Positions 1-5,371 of a DNA stretch of 6,118 nt are shown here, one piece after another. The translations under genes were made by a program, and so were the position numbers. Where the stretch lies: positions 1-6,118 of the forward strand of contig CAIYXE010000387.1 of NCBI GenBank assembly GCA_903930095.1, given 5' to 3'. The DNA is from an uncultured Hyphomicrobiales bacterium (GTDB lineage: Bacteria > Pseudomonadota > Alphaproteobacteria > Rhizobiales > Aestuariivirgaceae). The notes under the pieces were generated by a model. That model ran no database searches and was not told where the DNA came from. It saw nothing but the letters and a program-made list of their open reading frames with translations. Position 1 is the stretch's first letter. Every line of letters starts with the position of its first letter.

Positions 1-363
1 ACCATTACCGTCTCAGTGCCATTCGCCATCCGCAAGCGTGGAGGGCAGAAGATTGTCATCACTCCGGACGGAGTGGCGGCAGTCCCGCAGCCACGTGCGA
101 TGGTCGACAGCGCACTGCTGAAGGCCCTCGCGCGCGGCTTCCGCTAGCGGAAGCTTTTGGAGACCGGCAACTTCACTACCATAGAGGAAATCGCAGACGC
201 CGAGAACATCAACCCTTCCTACGTCAGCCGGGTTGTCCGCCTGACGTTGCTGACACCAGAGATCGTGGAGGCGATCCTGGCAGGGCGGCAGCCAGAGGGG
301 CTGACGATGGCCAAGTCGATGGAGCCGTTTCCGCTGGAGTGGCGGCGCCAGATTTTCATGTGA
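1..363 (+). pseudogene. Amber-interrupted 3' part of a recombinase-associated HTH protein (mobile-element remnant)
   Basis: Frame 1 is open from the window edge and carries a basic beta-rich start (VPFAIRKRGGQK, then VITPDG), a short link ending ALLKALARGFR, an in-frame TAG at 145-147, and then continues in the same frame as RKLLETGNF and a helix-turn-helix segment (TIEEIADAENINPSYVSRV, followed by LTLLTPEIVEAILAG) to a TGA at 361-363. From memory of the family, this is the small protein encoded next to large serine recombinases in alphaproteobacterial integrated elements, in which the position of the stop is a Trp (R-W-R/K). One G-to-A change (TGG to TAG) would explain it. The HTH resembles ParB/KorB-type DNA-binding helices. 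The true start lies left of the window. A shorter product could begin at the TTG at 157 (68 aa), but the only Shine-Dalgarno-like bases (GGAAG) sit just 3 nt upstream, so I treat the gene as broken. The encoded role (perhaps control of the recombinase) is unproven. Confidence 0.75.
137..154. repeat. Perfect 18-bp palindrome centred on the amber codon
   Basis: GCTTCCGCTAGCGGAAGC is identical to its own reverse complement and is followed directly by TTTT (155-158) on the + strand. As RNA it could form a 7-bp stem with a CTAG tetraloop and a short U-run, a terminator-like shape. The arms encode conserved residues of the surrounding reading frame, so the inverted repeat may be a by-product of coding. 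The presumed ancestral TGG would have left the two arms intact and broken only the central pairing. Whether it has any function is unknown. Confidence 0.6.
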
Positions 364-566
364 ATTGAAAGATTGGTGCAGTTGCAGGATTGACGTTCAG
401 GCTCGTTTAAGCGGGAGCGCGCTCTCTCCCGCTAGGTCGAGACTGGCGTGGCGATGTTCCCTTCAGGCGTGTGCTTCTTCCTTGGCATGTTCTGATCCTC
501 ATTGAGGCCACAAGACATCCGCGCTGATGACTCGCGGCAAACAGACCCCTCGCCGACACGTTCTTG
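364..566. other. Non-coding gap between the element remnant and the operon
   Basis: This 203-bp stretch lies between the stop of the + strand remnant and the stop of the minus-strand EamA gene, so the two flanking genes converge. I see no credible reading frame, tRNA, direct repeat or T-rich terminator in it. The only structure is the hairpin at 410-433. It probably contains the 3' end of the minus-strand transcript and may contain the border of the decayed mobile element, but no attachment site could be recognised. Confidence 0.6.
410..433. terminator. Candidate hairpin, possible transcript end
   Basis: The arms AGCGGGAG (410-417) and CTCCCGCT (426-433) pair perfectly over 8 bp around an 8-nt loop. 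It lies 134 bp past the stop of the minus-strand EamA gene and about 47 bp past the + strand remnant, a plausible place for a shared terminator between convergent genes. Neither side has a clear U-run, so intrinsic termination is not well supported. It could equally be an RNA-stabilising stem or chance in GC-rich DNA. Confidence 0.35.
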
Positions 567-1448
567 TCATCGGCTCTGCACGAGCCACGCGACCCCTGCG
601 AAGGAGAGAGCTATCGAAGACCACTGCAAGAGCCCGACGTGCTCGCGGACAAAGATCCTTGCCAGAAGGATCGTGATGAAACCGAACATCGATCCAACGA
701 CGGCCGTCATGCCGGGAAAGAGCGTCGATCCCCCGGCAAGCAAGCCTATGTAGCCCGCGGTATCGAGGATGCCCTGGGCCGCCAGCGGCCGGATGACCCC
801 GCTTGGTGGCGGTAGCCTGAACATGCCACCGGCAAGTGCGGCAAGCAGGATGGCCGCACTTGCGGCCCTTCCAACAAGTGCCACGCTGGTCTGCCCCATT
901 TCGGAGGCAGCGGCCTGGCCCGTGATGACCAGCAGAGCGTAGGCGACGCACGCTCCCAGCGACAGTACGAGCGTGGCATGCTTTCGCGGGTGCGTGGTCC
1001 TATCGGCCCTTCCACCGCCTGCATCATGATGAAAACTGAATACACTTGTCCCAACGACACCAGCGATCACGAGACCGGAAGCCAGTATCTGCTCGGTCGA
1101 TAGGCTGGAGACCCCGAATGCCACTTCATAGAGAATGATCAACACGGGATGAGCCGCCACGACCGGCACGGCCAGACTTACGGGTCCCCGAACCAGGGCG
1201 GCATAGAGCATCACAGACATGGCGGTCACGCAAAGTCCGTGAAGGCAGGACATCACCAAGCCAAACTTGGTGATTCGCAGTTCGCTACCCGTGACGAGCA
1301 TGAAGGCGGCCATGAGTAACGTACCAAGCATGACGACATAGGTGAAGGCCGCGAAGGGCCCGACCGCATTGCTGGTGGTCCGCGCCAGATAGTCCGCCGT
1401 CCCCAGGGAAAGCGCCGCGACCACGCCCCAGAAGACAGAATCCAACAT
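567..1448 (-). CDS. EamA/DMT-family membrane transporter
   Basis: The product is a 293-aa inner-membrane protein of the drug/metabolite transporter superfamily, the usual length for two EamA repeats of about five membrane helices each. It starts with a hydrophobic helix (LDSVFWGVVAALSLGTADY). The first repeat ends near residues 83-138, with the typical run ALVRGPVSLAVPVVAAHPV. A polar, His/Arg-rich cytoplasmic or periplasmic linker (about 140-157) leads to the second repeat, which ends VREHVGLLQWSSIALSFAG. The ATG at 1448 is chosen because GAGG lies just upstream and the protein then begins with its first helix; a TTG at 1499 would add 17 non-hydrophobic residues. It is the last gene of the operon, 61 bp after the GntR gene. 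Family members export amino acids or other metabolites, or import some; here it may move a product of the aminotransferase pathway. The substrate is unknown. Confidence 0.85.
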   Translation of the reverse strand: MLDSVFWGVVAALSLGTADYLARTTSNAVGPFAAFTYVVMLGTLLMAAFMLVTGSELRITKFGLVMSCLHGLCVTAMSVMLYAALVRGPVSLAVPVVAAHPVLIILYEVAFGVSSLSTEQILASGLVIAGVVGTSVFSFHHDAGGGRADRTTHPRKHATLVLSLGACVAYALLVITGQAAASEMGQTSVALVGRAASAAILLAALAGGMFRLPPPSGVIRPLAAQGILDTAGYIGLLAGGSTLFPGMTAVVGSMFGFITILLARIFVREHVGLLQWSSIALSFAGVAWLVQSR

Positions 1449-1451
1449 GTG

Positions 1452-1455
1452 CCTC
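1452..1455 (-). promoter_or_regulatory. RBS deciding the EamA start
   Basis: GAGG on the minus strand with 3 nt before the ATG at 1448. The spacing is a little short, but it is better than anything in front of the alternative TTG at 1499. Confidence 0.45.
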
Positions 1456-1509
1456 AGCGCTCCACTGCAAGACCGGAACGGATCAGGGGTCCCCGACAAC
1501 AGCGCGGTT

Positions 1510-2220
1510 TCATCTTTCCCCGTAAAGGGCTGCGGCCTTTTCCTTGTTCACGAGAATATGTTCTTCCGTCTCACGTCTTGCCTTATCGATCTGATTGCTC
1601 TTCAGGTGAGAGATGATGCGCTCATGATACTCGATCGAACGACGGGTCATGAGTGTCGCCTTCATGAGGCGGTAGCGCACGGGCAAGGAAATCTCGTTGA
1701 CATATACCATGACCTCGCTGATCGGCCGGTTCTGCGTATAAGCAATGATCCGATCGTGGAAGACCTGGTTCTCAGCAAAATAGGATTCGATATCGCCTGC
1801 CCGGAAGTGACTCTCCATGGCCCGGTTGCTGGCCTCAAGTTCGGCAATCAACGGTTCGAGCGGATGTCCTGCGAGTGATGCCATCACAAGTCCCTCCAGG
1901 CTTGCACGGAGGTCGTAGAGATCCAGCACATCTTCGACGGAATAGGTCCTCACTCTGAACCCCCGCCGCTCCTGATACTCGACCAAGCCGTTTTGCAGCA
2001 GCATACGGAGGCTTTCCCGGATCGGACCGCGGCTGGACCCGATCTCCTTCTCGATGTCCTGTTCGCGCAGCGCCTGGCCGGGAGCGAACTCCCCCGTGAT
2101 GATGCGCCACCGCATCAATTGCAAAAGATGATTCGACAAGGTTGTGGGCAACACGGTCGGAGGGCCCGAGGCATTGGCCTTCCTCCCCTCTTCACCCGGC
2201 GACTGGGTCCGAACCATCAT
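1510..2220 (-). CDS. GntR-family transcriptional regulator, FCD (FadR/VanR-like) subfamily
   Basis: This 236-aa protein has the normal length and layout of an FCD-type GntR regulator. The N-terminal winged helix (about 24-92) contains the recognisable core LREQDIEKEIGSSRGPIRES followed by LLQNGLVEYQERRGFRV. The all-helical FCD effector domain (about 97-228) shows the FAENQVFH motif (N151, H155), H199 in EYHERI and H221 in EEHI, which line up with the family's metal/effector pocket; the first ligand, often Asp, is Asn here. Two ATGs stand in tandem (2220 and 2217), with AGAGGA 5 nt upstream of the first. Its gene follows the aminotransferase by only 17 bp, so it is probably co-transcribed with the transport and aminotransferase genes it is likely to control. 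Such regulators mostly repress and are released by a small carboxylate or amino-acid-related ligand. No operator palindrome was found inside the window; the operon promoter lies outside it. Confidence 0.92.
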   Translation of the reverse strand: MMVRTQSPGEEGRKANASGPPTVLPTTLSNHLLQLMRWRIITGEFAPGQALREQDIEKEIGSSRGPIRESLRMLLQNGLVEYQERRGFRVRTYSVEDVLDLYDLRASLEGLVMASLAGHPLEPLIAELEASNRAMESHFRAGDIESYFAENQVFHDRIIAYTQNRPISEVMVYVNEISLPVRYRLMKATLMTRRSIEYHERIISHLKSNQIDKARRETEEHILVNKEKAAALYGER

Positions 2221-2225
2221 GGGTT

Positions 2226-2231
2226 TCCTCT
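2226..2231 (-). promoter_or_regulatory. RBS of the GntR gene
   Basis: AGAGGA on the minus strand with 5 nt before the ATG at 2220, inside the 17-bp gap after the aminotransferase stop. It fixes the first of the two tandem ATGs as the likely start. Confidence 0.6.
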
Positions 2232-2237
2232 ATTCCA

Positions 2238-3518
2238 TTACTCTCGTGGTTCCGACCTGACTGCATCAACGATCCTTGTCAACGCCGGGTTCAGAACCTC
2301 GGGTTCGAGGTTTATCGGCGGCAGCAGCATGAGGCAATCGGATTGCCGCCCGCCCCCGTAGACGAGAAGATCCTCGCGCAGCAACCGGCGCTGCAAGTTG
2401 GCACTCCGGTTACCATCGGGGAGGCCGTCGCGATGGAACTGGATTGCAGCCTGGGCTCCGGCGACGCGAACCGCAGCGATGCCGGGCAGGCCCAGAAGCG
2501 CCGCGAACGCGGTTTCCATGGCGGGCGCGACCATGCTGCTCACATGCGACAGCAGATTGTCCCGGCTGATGACGTCAATCGTGGCGACGGCCATGGCGCA
2601 GGCTGCCGGATTGCCCTGGAAGGTGCTGGTATGCATACCCGGAGGCCAGGCTTTCAGGAATCGCTCCCCTGCCGCAACCGCCGACAGGGGAAGCCCGGCG
2701 GAGAGACCTTTCCCCATGACAACCATGTCCGGCTCGATCCCGGCGTGCTGGAAACCGAACCAACGGCCGGTACGGCCGAAGCCGTTCCAGATTTCGTCAA
2801 GCACCAGAGGCACGTCATGACGCGAGGCGATATCCCTCACTCCCCTCAGGAAGTCCACATTGGGGCCGATGACGCCCGAAACCGCCTGGACCGCCTCGAT
2901 GACTATGGCGGCCGGTAGGCCGTTCTCCCGCCGGAGGGCTGACAGCCGGTCATCGAGCGCTGCGAGCCCGGCATCGGCCGAACCTGTCGCATCCGGATAG
3001 GGGAGGAAGTCCACGAGGCTATCCAGTGTTGAGAACGGCGCCCGGATGCGTTCGGCATGGGTGATGGAGAGCGCACCGATGGTCCGGCCGTGATAGCCAC
3101 CCTCGAAGGCAATCAGCCGCCTACGGCCGGTCGCAAATTGCGCAGCTTTGATTGCCGCCTCCATCGCCTCGGCTCCCGAATTGGCGAGGTGAAAGTAGTG
3201 GAGCTGAGCGGGCAGCACGCTGCAAAGGCGCTGGTAGAGTTCGGCACGGAAAACCGAGGGAAGCCGCGTTCCGGTGTGGAGGATGCCTGAGGCAAGTACT
3301 TCACGGAGCGCAGCAAGATGAGCCGGATGCGCGTGGCCGAGATTGGTCGTGGCCGAACCGCAGACCAGATCAAGATAACGGCGGCCATCCGCATCGACGA
3401 GCCAGGGCCCGTCGCCCCGCACGAACACAGGCGGATCCGGGACAAGGCGGAAAGTATTGCCCGCCGTGCTCTCGCAGGCCCTCGTGATGGACAATGCCGA
3501 TGGCGGATCGAGCCTCAC
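2238..3518 (-). CDS. Class III PLP-dependent aminotransferase, substrate unassigned
   Basis: The product is a 426-aa cytoplasmic fold-type I enzyme of the ornithine/GABA/putrescine aminotransferase class, of usual length. Visible landmarks, numbered from the GTG start: the phosphate-cup NSGAEAMEAAIKAA (113-126), the PLP-stacking region EGGYHGRT (139-146), E208 in EAVQAVSG, D241-E242 in VLDEIWNGFGRTG (pairing with the pyridine nitrogen), the Schiff-base lysine K270 in VVMGKGLSAGLP, and THE phosphate-contacting T297-S298-T299 stretch before FQGNP. Departures from common family patterns: EA instead of E-P before VQ, WN after DEI where Q/S/T residues are usual, and M397 in MLLPPINL where the carboxylate-binding Arg normally sits. 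The GTG at 3518 is chosen because it overlaps the ATPase stop as GTGA; a TTG at 3560 would extend further back into the ATPase gene. It presumably transaminates the compound imported by the adjacent ABC system; an amine, omega-amino acid or polyamine is plausible, but none can be assigned. Confidence 0.9.
   Translation of the reverse strand: MRLDPPSALSITRACESTAGNTFRLVPDPPVFVRGDGPWLVDADGRRYLDLVCGSATTNLGHAHPAHLAALREVLASGILHTGTRLPSVFRAELYQRLCSVLPAQLHYFHLANSGAEAMEAAIKAAQFATGRRRLIAFEGGYHGRTIGALSITHAERIRAPFSTLDSLVDFLPYPDATGSADAGLAALDDRLSALRRENGLPAAIVIEAVQAVSGVIGPNVDFLRGVRDIASRHDVPLVLDEIWNGFGRTGRWFGFQHAGIEPDMVVMGKGLSAGLPLSAVAAGERFLKAWPPGMHTSTFQGNPAACAMAVATIDVISRDNLLSHVSSMVAPAMETAFAALLGLPGIAAVRVAGAQAAIQFHRDGLPDGNRSANLQRRLLREDLLVYGGGRQSDCLMLLPPINLEPEVLNPALTRIVDAVRSEPRE
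3515..3518 (-). promoter_or_regulatory. GTGA stop-start overlap (ATPase/aminotransferase)
   Basis: The aminotransferase GTG (3518-3516) and the ATPase TGA (3517-3515) share bases, a typical sign of translational coupling. No strong Shine-Dalgarno sequence is visible upstream, which fits start-up by ribosomes ending the ATPase. This overlap decides the aminotransferase start. Confidence 0.6.
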
Positions 3519-4576
3519 GGGATGGGCGCCAGGACGGTTGCCGCAAGGTCCGGCACACAAACGCGCAGCCGTTCGCCGCTGGCGGGAACCGGCACACCGC
3601 GCGGGCTCTCGGCCTCGATCCGTGAACCGTCTGCCGCACGCAGATCGAGCCGCACCGAACCTCCGGCAAACACGGCGTCCTCGACGGTGAGCTCAGAACC
3701 CCCGGCAGCCAGCATGATCGCTTCCGGCCGCACCGCGACGCTGACACGAGATCCCATGGCGGGGGCTTCGGCCGCATGGGCCCTGATCCGCCCAAGCGGT
3801 GACGTCTCCACCTCTACGGTCCGTCCATTGAAGGTTCCGGCCCTGCCCTCCACGACATTGCAGCGGCCAATGAAGCGCGCAACGAACTCCGTCGCGGGCC
3901 GGTCGTAGACTTCGCGCGGTGTTCCCGTCTGTTCGATGCGGCCGTCGCGCATCACCGCGATCCGGTCGCTCATGGTCAGCGCTTCTTCCTGGTCATGCGT
4001 GACGGCGATGAAGGTCAGCCCCACATCCCTGTGCATGCGCTTGAGTTCGCCCTGCAACTGGCGGCGCAGATTGGCGTCCAGCGCACCGAGCGGCTCGTCC
4101 AGCAGGAGCACGCCAGGTTCGAGGATCAGGGCGCGCGCAAGCGCCACACGCTGGCGCTGCCCTCCTGAGAGTTGCCCCGGGTAACGCCCGCCATATTCTG
4201 CAAGACCAATGCGCGACAGCCAGTCGGCGCACGCCCGGTCGCGCTCGGGCCGCGCCATACCGCGCATCTTGAGGCCGTAGCCGATGTTGTCGCTCACGCT
4301 CTTGTGCGGAAACAATGCATAGTCCTGGAACATGATAGAGATGTCCCTGCGGTTCGGCGGCAGCGCGGTCACATCAGTCTCGCCGACGCTGATCCGGCCT
4401 TCTGACACGCGCTCCAACCCTGCGATCATGCGCAACAATGTGGTCTTGCCGCAACCCGATGGCCCAAGCAGCGTCAGGAACTCGCCGGGCGCAACGGAAA
4501 GATCGAGAGGCCTGACTGCCTGCACCTCGCCAAACTGCTTTCCGACACCGCGAAGCTCCACGGATTTCGCACGCAT
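3515..4576 (-). CDS. ABC transporter ATP-binding protein, PotA/spermidine-putrescine type
   Basis: This 353-aa cytoplasmic ATPase powers the import system formed with the two permeases encoded just upstream. All nucleotide-binding motifs are intact: Walker A GPSGCGKTT (38-46), Q-loop FQDYALFPH (83-91), signature LSGGQRQR (136-143), Walker B VLLLDEP (156-162), D-loop LGALD (163-167) and H-switch VTHDQEEA (192-199). The segment TGTPREVYDRPATEFVARFIG closes the ATPase domain, and a C-terminal TOBE-type domain (about 240-353, including VSVAVRPEAIML) follows, as in PotA, FbpC and related proteins that energise polyamine, iron or small-molecule importers. Length and motif order are normal. The ATG at 4576 lies 3 bp after the permease stop and has GAGGT 5 nt upstream. 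Its 3' end overlaps the aminotransferase gene by 4 bp. The call as an importer ATPase is firm; the transported substrate is not known. Confidence 0.96.
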   Translation of the reverse strand: MRAKSVELRGVGKQFGEVQAVRPLDLSVAPGEFLTLLGPSGCGKTTLLRMIAGLERVSEGRISVGETDVTALPPNRRDISIMFQDYALFPHKSVSDNIGYGLKMRGMARPERDRACADWLSRIGLAEYGGRYPGQLSGGQRQRVALARALILEPGVLLLDEPLGALDANLRRQLQGELKRMHRDVGLTFIAVTHDQEEALTMSDRIAVMRDGRIEQTGTPREVYDRPATEFVARFIGRCNVVEGRAGTFNGRTVEVETSPLGRIRAHAAEAPAMGSRVSVAVRPEAIMLAAGGSELTVEDAVFAGGSVRLDLRAADGSRIEAESPRGVPVPASGERLRVCVPDLAATVLAPIP

Positions 4577-4579
4577 GAT

Positions 4580-5368
4580 CTACCTCACGTCCTTGCGCAT
4601 GAACAGCGCCTGCGCGGCGATGCCGAGCGTCATGGAAAACAGAAACACCATCGTACCCAGCGCATTGATCGTCGGATCGAAGCCAGTCACCAGCGTCGTC
4701 CATATCTTGATCGGAAGGGTGATCGAGAAATTCGTGAGGAAATAGGCAATGACGAACTCGTCGAAGGCGAAGGTGAAGGTCAGTATGAGAGTGGCGAGAA
4801 GGGCGAAGCGGCAGGCCGGCAGCACCACATCGGCTATTGCGCGCAACGGCGAGGCGCCCAGCGCCCAGGCTGCCTCCTCATGGCTCTTCGGGATCTGGGC
4901 GATGCGGTTGCGCAGGTTAAGGACCGCGAGAGGCAACACATAGAGGACCTGCCCGATCCACACCAGCCACAGGGAGGGCTCAATGCCAAGCTTGGCAAAA
5001 TAGAGCCTGAGCGAAATGCCGACCAGCAGCAAGGGGACCGCAAGCGGAGCCAGCACGAAAAGCGTGATCAGTGTCTTACCGGGAATGCGCGCATTGACCA
5101 GCGAATAGGCACAGGCAAAACCAATTGCGGTGGCTGTGACCGACACCGCTGAGGCAAGAAAAATGCTGTTGAGGAAGCCTTCACTGTACTGGCCGTCGGT
5201 GAAGACGCGCACATACCACTCGGCCGTACCGTCCCTGAACGGGAGTGTCTGGAAGCGGCTCGCAGAGAAGGAGAAGATCGCCATCACGACGATGGGCAGG
5301 TAGATGATTGCCACGACTGTCGCAAAGAGCAGACCGAGAAGGCGTCTGGGCAGGGCTGTGGCTGTCAT
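4580..5368 (-). CDS. ABC transporter permease, PotC type
   Basis: A 262-aa inner-membrane permease with the usual PotC length and about six membrane helices: the first at about 10-34 (VVAIIYLPIVVMAIFSF), then near 66-91, 99-123, 133-151, 188-211 and 235-256. The cytoplasmic EAA loop that docks on the ATPase is clear at 165-184 (EEAAWALGASPLRAIADVVLP with the key Gly at 171). A short periplasmic region after helix 1 contains WYVRVFTDGQYSEGFLNS, which corresponds to the W-Y ... N-S pattern of the family. The ATG at 5368 follows the stop of the first permease by 3 bp, with AGGG 7 nt upstream. It pairs with the PotB-type permease to form the membrane channel of the importer. The family is firm; the ligand is not. 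Confidence 0.94.
   Translation of the reverse strand: MTATALPRRLLGLLFATVVAIIYLPIVVMAIFSFSASRFQTLPFRDGTAEWYVRVFTDGQYSEGFLNSIFLASAVSVTATAIGFACAYSLVNARIPGKTLITLFVLAPLAVPLLLVGISLRLYFAKLGIEPSLWLVWIGQVLYVLPLAVLNLRNRIAQIPKSHEEAAWALGASPLRAIADVVLPACRFALLATLILTFTFAFDEFVIAYFLTNFSITLPIKIWTTLVTGFDPTINALGTMVFLFSMTLGIAAQALFMRKDVR
4582..4586 (-). promoter_or_regulatory. RBS of the ATPase gene, overlapping the permease stop
   Basis: GAGGT on the minus strand with 5 nt before the ATG at 4576. Its last base is the first base of the TAG that ends the upstream permease, so translation of the two genes is probably coupled. Confidence 0.6.
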
Positions 5369-5371
5369 GGC

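Noticed and set aside
499..951. 150-codon minus-strand frame overlapping the EamA gene
   Set aside because: Cys/Arg/His-rich and without membrane helices, it is an out-of-frame shadow of the EamA gene.
1486..1494. GGGGTCCCC palindrome between the GntR and EamA genes, as an operator
   Set aside because: It is only 9 bp, does not match the usual GntR/FCD GT-N-AC type operator, and is expected by chance in GC-rich DNA.
2142..2918. Long + strand reading frame (258 codons) opposite the aminotransferase and GntR genes
   Set aside because: It is antisense to well-supported genes, resembles no known family, and long antisense frames are common in GC-rich DNA.
3519..3560. TTG start at 3560 for the aminotransferase
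   Set aside because: It would lengthen the overlap with the ATPase to 46 bp and add an unconserved-looking tail; the GTGA overlap at 3515-3518 is a better start.
3318..3908. 196-codon + strand frame opposite the ATPase and aminotransferase
   Set aside because: Composition is Arg/Ser/Pro-rich, as expected from a shadow frame, and the opposite strand has intact family motifs.
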